Of a DNA stretch of 64,000 bases, positions 45,889 through 53,332 are shown piece by piece. Origin of the DNA: Streptomyces parvus (GTDB taxonomy: Bacteria > Actinomycetota > Actinomycetes > Streptomycetales > Streptomycetaceae); NCBI RefSeq assembly GCF_014648875.1, contig NZ_BMRY01000003.1:496001-560000 (forward strand). The letters run 5' to 3'. Numbering within the stretch: the first letter of the stretch is position 1; every line of letters starts with the position of its first letter. Position numbers and translations under genes: made by a program. The notes below the pieces were generated by a model, which made no database searches, was not told the DNA's origin, and worked only from the letters and a program-made list of their open reading frames with translations.

Positions 45889-46886
45889 ATCCGGATCAGC
45901 GGGAGCACGCCGAACGTGAGCAGGCGAGCCGGATCCTGCCCTCCCCTCCCTGGGAGGAACCGGCACCCGGGCGAGTGGAAGCCCGCCGCGCGCATTTCCT
46001 CGGTGAGATCAACCGTCAGACGCGGTCCCGCCCCTTCCGGACGCCGCTGCGGGTGAGGAGGAGTTGGGGCCTGGCGCTGGGCACGGCAGTGGCCGCTGGA
46101 GCGTCGATCGTGGTTCTCGGCCTCGGCTCCGGTTCGCCCGCTGCTCCCGGCCCCGTGAGGCCGGCGTCTGCGGCGTCGGTGCAACTGTTGGAGAGAGCGG
46201 CTCTGGCTGCGGCCGAGACGCCACATGCGAAGATCCGCGGCGGGCAGTACACCTATGCCAAGACGGTCGGCCACACGTCGGTGCTGTCGGAGACCAAGGC
46301 CGGCGACATGGAACTCCTGCGCGAGGACGAGGGTATGGAGGAATGGACGTCGGTCGATGGCAGTGAACAGACGCTGCAACGCAAGAACGGCAACGATGTC
46401 CTGCTGCCGGGTACTCCGGGGCGAGGCAGCCTGAACTCTCCGACCTACACATTCCTGGACGCCTTGCCGACAGATCCCGAGGCCCTGCTGAAGCTGATCC
46501 GCGATGACGCGGAGAAGAATCACGGTGACGGCTCCGACTCCACGACGGGACCGGATCAGGAAGCCTTCGTCACGATCGGAGATCTCCTGCGCACCGGCGG
46601 GGCTCCCCCCGACACCACTGCTGCTCTCTACCGTGCCGCTGCTCTCATTCCTGGTGTCGACGTCGTCCCCGAAGCAGTCGACGCGGCAGGCCGACGCGGT
46701 ATCGCTGTCGCTCGGACGCACGACGGCGAACGCATCGAGTGGATCTTCGACAGGAACACGGCCCGCTTTCTGGGCGAGCGCACGGTCCTTGTGGAGGACA
46801 GCGCCTGGGGCAATTCTGGTGCCGTTGTCACCTCGGTGGCCCTCATCGGCACCGGCATCGTCGACGAGGCCGGACTGAGCACCTGA
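45885..46886 (+). CDS. CU044_5270-like membrane partner of the sigma factor
   Basis: The 333-residue protein has a cytosolic N-terminus (about 1-60) with RVEARRAHFLGEI, one transmembrane helix (SWGLALGTAVAAGASIVVLGLG, about 60-82) and a large extracellular part with AETPHAKIRGGQYTYAKTVGHT and EEWTSVDGSEQTLQRKNG. This layout matches the actinobacterial CU044_5270 family, always found after an ECF sigma gene. It probably controls the sigma factor; no zinc anti-sigma motif (HxxxCxxC) is visible, so the mechanism is unclear. Confidence 0.82.
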   Translation: MNPDQREHAEREQASRILPSPPWEEPAPGRVEARRAHFLGEINRQTRSRPFRTPLRVRRSWGLALGTAVAAGASIVVLGLGSGSPAAPGPVRPASAASVQLLERAALAAAETPHAKIRGGQYTYAKTVGHTSVLSETKAGDMELLREDEGMEEWTSVDGSEQTLQRKNGNDVLLPGTPGRGSLNSPTYTFLDALPTDPEALLKLIRDDAEKNHGDGSDSTTGPDQEAFVTIGDLLRTGGAPPDTTAALYRAAALIPGVDVVPEAVDAAGRRGIAVARTHDGERIEWIFDRNTARFLGERTVLVEDSAWGNSGAVVTSVALIGTGIVDEAGLST

Positions 46887-47029
46887 GGGGCGAGGGCCCT
46901 TCGCGGGACGGGTGTTCGCCCTGCTCGCCGAAGATCACGCGGTGAAGCTTCGCCCACCCGGCTGACCGGAATGGACTGAGTGTGGTCGATGCTGCACGAG
47001 ACATTGCCCGACAGCATCCCCGAGGAATC

Positions 47030-47641
47030 ATGACCGACTACCTGCAGGCCGTCTTCGGCATGCTCGGACCGGCGCATCACCGATATGCGGACCCTGCGGC
47101 ATGGCTTCGCCTTGAGCAGGAACTCGGCCGACGGCTGCCCACGGACTACAAGGCAATCGTCGACGCCTACGCGCCCGTTCAACTCAACGGCCACCTTTAC
47201 CTTTCGTCTCATCCGGGTTGCGCGGGAAGAGAGCTGGGCGAGGAGATCCGGTCGACGTCGAGGGTCTGGACGGAGAGCCTGTGGGAGTCCTACGACCTGG
47301 CGCCCGCAGAGGATCCCCGTGTGATCTGCAATCGCCCGGAGATCACCTTCGGCACCCCCGACGGCCTCATCCCGCTCGCCGGCACGGACCAGGGAGCCGC
47401 CATCTTCCTCGCCCCGGAAGTCCACGGATTTCCCGACGGTGTGGTGGTGCAAGGGGCGGAGGGGGAATGGGCCGGCCACGCGATGACCTTCGCCGAGTGG
47501 CTGTACCGCTACCTGAACGGCGAGGAGATGGCGGGCTGGGACAGCGCGGCCTTCTGCCCCGGCCCTGTCTGGCTGGAGTACCTGCCGACAGGACCGGGAG
47601 AACGCACCCGCGAGGCGTACGGCCCAGAGCGCGGCATGTGA
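47030..47641 (+). CDS. SMI1/KNR4-like protein
   Basis: The 203-residue cytosolic protein has the SMI1/KNR4 (SUKH) pattern: WLRLEQELGRRLPTDYKAIVDAYAPVQLNGHLYL near the start, then FGTPDGLIPLAGTDQGAAIFL and MTFAEWLYRYLNGE. SUKH proteins often act as immunity proteins to secreted nuclease toxins; no toxin gene is adjacent here, so it may be an orphan. ATG 47030 with GAGGA just upstream is preferred to GTG 46982. Confidence 0.8.
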   Translation: MTDYLQAVFGMLGPAHHRYADPAAWLRLEQELGRRLPTDYKAIVDAYAPVQLNGHLYLSSHPGCAGRELGEEIRSTSRVWTESLWESYDLAPAEDPRVICNRPEITFGTPDGLIPLAGTDQGAAIFLAPEVHGFPDGVVVQGAEGEWAGHAMTFAEWLYRYLNGEEMAGWDSAAFCPGPVWLEYLPTGPGERTREAYGPERGM

Positions 47642-47650
47642 GAACTCGCC

Positions 47651-48763
47651 TCAGTCGGTGTCCGTCGCCGCGAGTACGGCGATCCGGCGGCGGTCGGGGG
47701 AGAGGGCGGCGATGCCGTAGTCGGCCAGGATCTCGTTGCAGAACCACTCCGCGTCGGACTCGAAGTGGAACCACGTCGTCTGCCGGACGTGGTGCTCCAC
47801 CTCCTCGGCGCTCGCGTCCGCCGGGGCGTCGCTGAGGGCCGCCATGGATTTCCAGGCCCACAGCCGCCCGAACGCGCCGTGCGCCCCGTGGTGGCCCATG
47901 CCGCCCATCGAGGCGGTGGCGAAGAGAATGCCCCAGATCGCGTCGGCGGGGCGGCGGGCGATCTCGAAGCGGCCCGTGGTGCCGAGCCCCTCGACGCATG
48001 CCATGGGCAGGGTGGGCAGCAGCGCGGGGACCCGGTCCGGTTCCACTTCCTCGTCCGTCCGGAAGACCCAGGCCTCGGAGTTCCCCCAGCCGCCCGCCTC
48101 CGGCGCGGCGATGATCATCTGGTGCAGGTCGAGGGTCGCGGAGTCCACCAACCCCGACTGCTCCGCCGTACGAGGAGTGGGCGGATCGACCCGGCCCTCG
48201 GCGGGCAGGGGGGAACCGCCGGAGCGTGCGCCGCCGTTGATCGAACGGCTGGGAAAGGTGAGCCGGGTCTCCAGTGCGCTGCGGCGAGGCGGCAGCCAGA
48301 CCAGCGGATGGCCGCCGTACATCACCCGCGTCCAGTCGCTCGTCTTCGGGAACGCGTCCATGTCCATGCCCCGCAGGACCAGTTCGTGGAAGAGGCAGAT
48401 GCGCAGCTCGTCCAGCCGGCCCTCCGGGTCGCGCTCGGAGAGCGGGCCCACCAGGTCGGCCGCCTCCCGGTGCTCCGCCAGGAGCGAGGCCACGAACCGG
48501 GGCGAGAGGTCGACCCCGTGGCCCTGCTGACGAACGAACAGCCGGAGCAGCTGGGTCAGGCTGTCGTGGCCCGGGGTGATGGCCAGCACCCTGACGAGCA
48601 TGGCCAGTTGGTGCTGATGATCGCGCGTCCTCCTGGTGGCGGCGTCGATCCGGTCCGTCAGCTCCACCGCCAGGTCCGCCACCTGGCGGGAGTCGCCCTG
48701 GGCGGCGCGCTGTTGGGCCGTCTGCCAGGAGAAGCGCCGGGAGTCGTCATCGGTGTTGTCCAC
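47651..48763 (-). CDS. DUF6183-like hypothetical protein
   Basis: The protein has ~370 residues from GTG 48763 (392 if ATG 48829). The N-terminal half is helical (DSRQVADLAVELTDRIDAATRR, ALETRLTFPSRSING), and the C-terminal half is richer in strands and Trp (AIWGILFATASMGGMGHHGAHGAFGRLWAWKSMAAL, TTWFHFESDAEWFCNEILADYG). I relate it from memory to DUF6183 proteins of Streptomyces; function unknown. It converges with the SMI1-like gene with a 9-base gap. Neither possible start has a good ribosome-binding site. The 270 bases up to tnpB hold no recognisable feature. Confidence 0.65.
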   Translation of the reverse strand: MDNTDDDSRRFSWQTAQQRAAQGDSRQVADLAVELTDRIDAATRRTRDHQHQLAMLVRVLAITPGHDSLTQLLRLFVRQQGHGVDLSPRFVASLLAEHREAADLVGPLSERDPEGRLDELRICLFHELVLRGMDMDAFPKTSDWTRVMYGGHPLVWLPPRRSALETRLTFPSRSINGGARSGGSPLPAEGRVDPPTPRTAEQSGLVDSATLDLHQMIIAAPEAGGWGNSEAWVFRTDEEVEPDRVPALLPTLPMACVEGLGTTGRFEIARRPADAIWGILFATASMGGMGHHGAHGAFGRLWAWKSMAALSDAPADASAEEVEHHVRQTTWFHFESDAEWFCNEILADYGIAALSPDRRRIAVLAATDTD

Positions 48764-49033
48764 GGGCCAACACCCTAAGGGCCGTACCGTTGACGGTATC
48801 GAGGAGATCCTCCCGGGATTCTGGGTCACTCGCGCCGCTGAACTCGGTCAGAGCTGTCCCGAAGTCCGCGCACCCATTCCGCATGACCTCCTCGCATCGG
48901 GTGAGGAGGAGGCCGTTGGTGAACGATCCAATCCGACACTTCGGCATGAAGACCAAGTGGCCTGGACAGCGTGGACAACTGTTCTATGCCTCCTCGGATC
49001 GGGTCTGGTTCCCAGAGTTGTGACGTAGACCCG

Positions 49034-50308
49034 ATGCTGGAGTCCTACGTTGGCCGGGTGAAGCTGGTCGTGCGGGTGAAGCTGCTGCCGACGCCCGTGC
49101 AGGCGGCGGCGCTTGAGGCGACTCTGTATGCCTGCAACGAGGCGGCGAACTGGGCCTCCGGGGTCGCGTTCGAGAAGGATGCGCGTCGCCCGCTGAGTCT
49201 GCGCAAGCACGCTTACCTCCCGGTCCGGGAGCGCTGGGGGCTCGGCGCACAGGCTGCCCAGCACGTGATCAAGAAGGCCTGTGACGCCTACGCCACGTTG
49301 AGGGCCGGCCTGCGGGGCGGCCGCTATGGGAAGCCCGGCACGAAACGTCACACCAAGGTTTCGGGCAAGCCTGTGGCGTTCCGGGCTGAGGCGGCCCAGC
49401 CGTACGACGACCGGATGCTGTCCTGGCAGCACGAGCAGCGCACCGTGTCGATCTGGACCACCGCGGGACGGTTGAAGAACGTGGTGTTCACCGGCAAGAC
49501 CGAGCAGTTGGCCGTCCTGGCCGACTGCCGTAAAGGCGAGTCCGACCTGGTCCTCCAGGGCGGTCGGTGGTACCTGATGGCCACCTGCGAGATCTCCGAA
49601 ACAGCTCAGAACACCCAGCCGGTTGCCTTCATCGGCGTCGATCTGGGCATCGTGAATATCGCCGCGACTTCCGGCGGCTCCCGGCACTCCGGGCGGAACA
49701 TCAACCGGAAGCGGGAGCGGGACCGGAAGCTGCGCTCGAAGCTGCAGAAGAAGGGCACGAAGTCCGCGAAGCGGCGGGCGAAGAGGTACGCGGGCCGCGA
49801 GGCTCGCCGGAACAAGGACATCAACCACAAAATCAGCAAGCTGATCGTGGCGGAGGCTGAACGCACCGGTCGTGGGATTGCCCTGGAAGAACTCATGGGC
49901 ATCCGCGACCGGGCACGGCTGAGAAAGCCCCAACGCGTCATGATCCACTCCTGGCCCTTCGCGCAGCTCGGCTCCTTCATCGCCTACAAGGCGAAGCGGG
50001 CCGGAGTGCCGGTCATCCACGTCGACCCGGCCCACACCAGCCAGGAATGCTCCCAGTGCCACCACATCGAACGCGGAAACCGGCCCTCCCAGGCCCGCTT
50101 CGCATGCAGGTCCTGCGGCTTCGTTGAGCACGCGGACCACAACTCGTCCCACAACATCGCCCACAGAGGGTGGTACGCGTGGGTCTGCGGGGCCCAGTCA
50201 ACGGCCCCTGAACTCGCGCTCACCGCGAGAGTTCAGGACGCAGCCGAACCCGTCACAGCCAGTGATGGGTCGAGCGGCAAACTTGGTCGGCATCGACCGG
50301 GTAGTTGA
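49034..50308 (+). CDS. tnpB: TnpB RNA-guided nuclease of an IS200/IS605-type element
   Basis: The ~424-residue TnpB shows all three RuvC acidic sites: Asp in GVDLGIVNIA (about 204), Glu in IALEELMGIRDR (about 284) and Asp in ADHNSSHNIA (about 368). A zinc ribbon CSQCHHIERGN...CRSCG lies between the last two. TnpB uses a guide RNA made from the element's right end to cut DNA next to a short target motif and help the element persist. There is no TnpA transposase, so the copy is probably non-mobile. ATG 49034 or GTG 49058 are both possible starts. The catalytic residues are intact. Confidence 0.92.
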   Translation: MLESYVGRVKLVVRVKLLPTPVQAAALEATLYACNEAANWASGVAFEKDARRPLSLRKHAYLPVRERWGLGAQAAQHVIKKACDAYATLRAGLRGGRYGKPGTKRHTKVSGKPVAFRAEAAQPYDDRMLSWQHEQRTVSIWTTAGRLKNVVFTGKTEQLAVLADCRKGESDLVLQGGRWYLMATCEISETAQNTQPVAFIGVDLGIVNIAATSGGSRHSGRNINRKRERDRKLRSKLQKKGTKSAKRRAKRYAGREARRNKDINHKISKLIVAEAERTGRGIALEELMGIRDRARLRKPQRVMIHSWPFAQLGSFIAYKAKRAGVPVIHVDPAHTSQECSQCHHIERGNRPSQARFACRSCGFVEHADHNSSHNIAHRGWYAWVCGAQSTAPELALTARVQDAAEPVTASDGSSGKLGRHRPGS

Positions 50309-50322
50309 CCTGGAACTTCAAC
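50180..50322 (+). ncRNA. Putative omega RNA (reRNA) scaffold of TnpB
   Basis: In TnpB elements the guide RNA scaffold covers the tnpB 3' end and the right end, with the guide taken from flanking DNA. Here a 5-bp hairpin (GGTCG-GCAT-CGACC, 50285-50298) is followed by TTGACCTGGAACTTCAAC ending at 50322. That resembles the TTCAA scaffold end I recall for ISDra2. The guide would begin at 50323. The 5' limit is a guess. Confidence 0.35.
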
Positions 50323-50593
50323 TAAATAGCGGTTGGAGACCCATTCGGGGCGAACCTGTCGAACGAGCTCGGCCTTGCCAGGGTCTTGAGTGCAGATCCT
50401 GGCTGCCAGTCCGGCGAGTGGCTGAATCGTCCGCATGCTGGGCGGGCCGGAAGATTTTACCTTCGCCGCCGTCGGCGTTCGCGGGCGATCCGGATGGACT
50501 CCCTCCGGAATAGCGGCTGTTGAGAGCGCTCTGAGTGGGGTGGCCGCAGGGCGTCGCGGCCGGGACCGGTAAAACCTTCACCCATTTCGAGGG

Positions 50594-50605
50594 TGGTCTA
50601 GACCT
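50594..50605 (+). promoter_or_regulatory. DasR operator-like site (dre) 1 of the chitinase gene
   Basis: TGGTCTAGACCT matches the core of the DasR-responsive element TGGTCTAGACCA at 11 of 12 positions. It lies just before a TTGACA -35 box (50605-50610). The bases 50323-50593 between the TnpB end and this site show nothing else I recognise. Confidence 0.78.
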
Positions 50606-50610
50606 TGACA
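50605..50610 (+). promoter_or_regulatory. -35 box of the chitinase promoter
   Basis: A consensus TTGACA hexamer lies between the two DasR-like sites, about 87 bp before the GTG. A matching -10 box is not obvious. Confidence 0.5.
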
Positions 50611-50621
50611 GGTCCAGACCA
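50610..50621 (+). promoter_or_regulatory. DasR operator-like site (dre) 2 of the chitinase gene
   Basis: AGGTCCAGACCA is a second near-match to the dre core, separated by 4 bp from site 1 and overlapping the last base of the -35 box. Paired repeats of this kind are known from other Streptomyces chitinase promoters. Confidence 0.75.
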
Positions 50622-50696
50622 TCCTCGCTTGAGTGTCGGGCACCCCCACAGCGGCGCACGGCCGGACGTCGCGCCGCGTCCAAGGAGTGTGATCAC

Positions 50697-51587
50697 GTGA
50701 TCCGACGTGTCATGAGCCTGCTGGTCGCGCTCGGCGCGGTCGTCGCGGCGCTCGTCGTCCTTCCCGCCGCCACCGCGCAGGCCGCCACCTGCGCCACCGC
50801 CTGGAGCTCCTCCGCGGTCTACACCGGAGGCGGCACCGTCTCCCACAACGGCCGCAACTACACGGCCAAGTGGTGGACCCAGAACGAGACGCCGGGCAGC
50901 TCCGACGTCTGGGCCGACAACGGCGCCTGCGGCACCGGCGGGGGCGGTGAGGACCCGGGGCAGAGCAACGGATTCGTCGTCAGCGAGGCCCAGTTCAACC
51001 AGATGTTCCCGAACCGGAACCCCTTCTACACCTACCAGGGTCTGACCGACGCCCTGTCCGCCTACCCGGCCTTCGCCAACACCGGCAGCGACGAGATCAA
51101 GAAGCGCGAGGCGGCCGCCTTCCTCGCCAACGTCAGCCACGAGACCGGCGGGCTGGTGTACATCAAGGAAGTCAACGAGGCGAACTACCCGCACTACTGC
51201 GACGCGAGCCAGCCCTACGGCTGCCCGGCCGGCCAGTCCGCGTACTACGGCAAGGGCCCGATCCAGCTGAGCTGGAACTTCAACTACAAGGCCGCCGGTG
51301 ACGCGCTCGGCATCGACCTGCTGAACAACCCTTACCTGGTCGAGCAGAACGCGGCCATCGCCTGGAAGACCGGCCTCTGGTACTGGAACACCCAGTCCGG
51401 CCCCGGCACCATGACCGGCCACAACGCCATCGTCAACGGCGCCGGCTTCGGTGAGACCATCCGCTCCATCAACGGCGCGATCGAGTGCAACGGCGGCAAC
51501 CCGGCCCAGGTCCAGAGCCGGATCAACAAGTTCACGCAGTTCACCCAGCTCCTCGGCACCACCACCGGCTCGAACCTGAGCTGCTGA
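50697..51587 (+). CDS. Secreted GH19 chitinase with chitin-binding domain
   Basis: The 296-residue secreted enzyme hydrolyses chitin beta-1,4 bonds with inversion. A signal peptide (about 1-29, RRVMSLLVALGAVVAALVVLPAA, cleavage after AQA) leads to a CBM5/12-type domain (CATAWSSSAVYTGGGTVSHNG to WWTQNETPG, about 31-80). A Gly-rich linker follows, then a GH19 domain with the catalytic Glu in LANVSHETGG and the family motif YYGKGPIQLSWNFNY. GTG 50697 follows AAGGAG by 9 bases; ATG 50712 is possible. The two DasR-like sites upstream suggest induction by N-acetylglucosamine products. Confidence 0.93.
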   Translation: MIRRVMSLLVALGAVVAALVVLPAATAQAATCATAWSSSAVYTGGGTVSHNGRNYTAKWWTQNETPGSSDVWADNGACGTGGGGEDPGQSNGFVVSEAQFNQMFPNRNPFYTYQGLTDALSAYPAFANTGSDEIKKREAAAFLANVSHETGGLVYIKEVNEANYPHYCDASQPYGCPAGQSAYYGKGPIQLSWNFNYKAAGDALGIDLLNNPYLVEQNAAIAWKTGLWYWNTQSGPGTMTGHNAIVNGAGFGETIRSINGAIECNGGNPAQVQSRINKFTQFTQLLGTTTGSNLSC

Positions 51588-51655
51588 CCCGAGGACCCGA
51601 GGACCCGAGGACCCGAGGCCTTGAGGTCTTGTGAGGGCTGAGAACCCCACCCGAG

Positions 51656-51694
51656 CGGGGGGTGCGTCCGGCGAAAGCCGGAACGCACCCCCCG
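51656..51694. terminator. Bidirectional terminator
   Basis: A 17-18-bp stem (51656-51672 with 51677-51694, GAAA loop, one bulge) is followed by TTT, between the convergent chitinase and sliding-clamp genes. Confidence 0.85.
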
Positions 51695-51751
51695 TTTCGG
51701 CGTCCGGGGGCGGTCGGTGGAGCGAGATCCGGTCCCGGGCCCGGTCGCCCC

Positions 51752-52918
51752 TCACACCAACTGCGGCCGCACCGACATCAGCAGATGCCGGTGCGTGCCC
51801 GAGCCCGCCCCGTCCGCCGGTGTCCCGTCCGCCGGCGTCCCGTCCGGGCCCGCCCCGTCCGTGATCAGCGCGCGCTGGCCCGCCCCCAGGAGCCGGAGCC
51901 GGAGGGACGGCCCCGTGAAGGCGGCCAGGGCGTCCGCCAGATACCCGGGGTTGAAGGCCACCGTCAGCTCCTCGGCCCCCTCCAGGGCGGCCGGCAGCCG
52001 CTGGGACGCCACATCGTCCTCGTAGCCTGCCCGGAGCGTCACGGCGGCGTCGGAGCGGGAGAACGTCATCTGCACCGGGCTGTCCCCGTCGGCGACGACG
52101 GAGACCCGCTTGACCGCCTCCGTCAGCCGGCCCCGGTCCACCACCGCCACGGCCGGGTCCTCCATCGCGAACAGCTTCTCGTGGCGCGGGAGTCGGCCCT
52201 CCAGGAGCCGTACGGTGGTCCGCATGCCCGCGTGCTCGAAGCCCGCCGAACCGGCGTCCAGGGCGACGCTCACCAGCCCGGAACGGCCCAGCGAGCGGGC
52301 GATCTCGGTGAGCCGGCGGGCGGAGACGAGGACGTCGGCGCTCTCGCCGGGAGCGGTCGCCTTCCACGGGACGGTCCGCACGGCGAAGCGGTAGCGGTCG
52401 GTCGCGGCGAGCGTCATCGTGTCGCCGTCGAGCCCCAGCCGGATCCCGGTGAGCGCGGGCAGCGTGTCGTCGCGCCCCGCCGCCACCGCGACATCGGCCA
52501 CCGCCGCGGCGAACAGCTCCGCGTCCACCGCGCCCCGCACCTGGGGGAGCGGGGGCAGCGCCGGGTAGTCGTCGAGCGGCAGCACGGAGAGGCCGAACCG
52601 GGCCCCGTCGCCCGACACCGTGAACCGTGACCCCTCCACCGCGCACTCCACGGGTCCGTCGGGCAGCACCTTGCAGATGTCCAGCAGCCGCCGCCCCATG
52701 ACGAGCACCTTCCCGGGCCGCGGGACCTCGGCCTCCACGTCGATGCGCGCGGACGCCTCGTAGTCCAGCCCGGAGATCCGCAGCCGCCCGTCCCCGCCTC
52801 CGGCCCCCGTGTCCAGCAGCAGCCCGCCCAGGACGGGGACGGGCGAGCGCACGGGCAGGACGCGGGCGGCCCAGGACACGGCCTCGGTCAGGGCGCTGCG
52901 CTGGATGCGGAACTCCAT
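51752..52918 (-). CDS. DNA polymerase III beta subunit paralogue (sliding clamp)
   Basis: The 388-residue protein has the three-domain DnaN pattern: MEFRIQRSALTEAVSWAARVLPVRSPVPVLGGLLL at the start, VLVMGRRLLDICKVLP, TGIRLGLDGDTMTLAATDRYRFAVR, and AFNPGYLADALAAFTG near the end. A clamp encircles DNA to hold polymerases. The main dnaN normally lies beside dnaA, so with no dnaA here this is probably a second copy. Some actinomycete second clamps give resistance to clamp-targeting griselimycins; that use is inference. The C-terminus carries an odd TPADGTPADGAGSG insertion. GAGGAG lies before ATG 52918. Confidence 0.88.
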   Translation of the reverse strand: MEFRIQRSALTEAVSWAARVLPVRSPVPVLGGLLLDTGAGGGDGRLRISGLDYEASARIDVEAEVPRPGKVLVMGRRLLDICKVLPDGPVECAVEGSRFTVSGDGARFGLSVLPLDDYPALPPLPQVRGAVDAELFAAAVADVAVAAGRDDTLPALTGIRLGLDGDTMTLAATDRYRFAVRTVPWKATAPGESADVLVSARRLTEIARSLGRSGLVSVALDAGSAGFEHAGMRTTVRLLEGRLPRHEKLFAMEDPAVAVVDRGRLTEAVKRVSVVADGDSPVQMTFSRSDAAVTLRAGYEDDVASQRLPAALEGAEELTVAFNPGYLADALAAFTGPSLRLRLLGAGQRALITDGAGPDGTPADGTPADGAGSGTHRHLLMSVRPQLV

Positions 52919-53150
52919 GGGGGTGCCTCTCCTCGGTCGTCGAAGCCGGAAGCCGACTCCTGCGTACGACGCTACGAGGCACCACTGACATTGATGCTGA
53001 CACTCAGGTCCCGGTGGTCGTGGCTCGACCACTGACTGACGCCCTGCTGGGCTGTCTTCGGGTTGTTCTGTCCAATCACGTGTGCGGGAGCGCGGCAACC
53101 GGCGACAGCGACCACCCCCGTGAGCCCCTGCCGCCGCGTTCCCGCGTTCC

Positions 53151-53192
53151 CGTGTTCCGGCCTCCCCGTCTCCCCCGACGTGCCGGAACACG
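53151..53192. promoter_or_regulatory. Widely spaced 10-bp inverted repeat before the PucR-type gene
   Basis: CGTGTTCCGG (53151-53160) and CCGGAACACG (53183-53192) form a perfect inverted repeat with a 22-bp spacer, in the 414-bp gap between the sliding clamp and PucR-type genes. It is a candidate regulator-binding pair. A smaller inverted repeat (GTGGTCG, 53014-53020, with 53026-53032) is nearer the clamp gene. No coding region was seen in the gap. Confidence 0.45.
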
Positions 53193-53332
53193 TTCGGACG
53201 ATAGAACGGAGGGTAGGGAGATCGGGAGATTCAATACGCCCAATGGGACGGCTGCCGGGGTATCGGTCCGCACAGTCACCATGACCGGGTCACCGGCGAC
53301 ACGGGCTGTGTCCAGGGCGGAACGGGGGCTTG

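Noticed and set aside
48790..49033. A small gene just before tnpB
   Set aside because: Short overlapping frames exist on both strands, but none has a ribosome-binding site or a recognisable motif.
50535..50696. An N-terminal extension of the chitinase
   Set aside because: This frame runs through the DasR-like operators and promoter; the signal peptide and AAGGAG place the start at 50697.
51586..51617. Four 8-bp GACCCGAG units as a CRISPR-like array
   Set aside because: The units are contiguous with no spacers; this is a simple tandem repeat after the chitinase stop codon.
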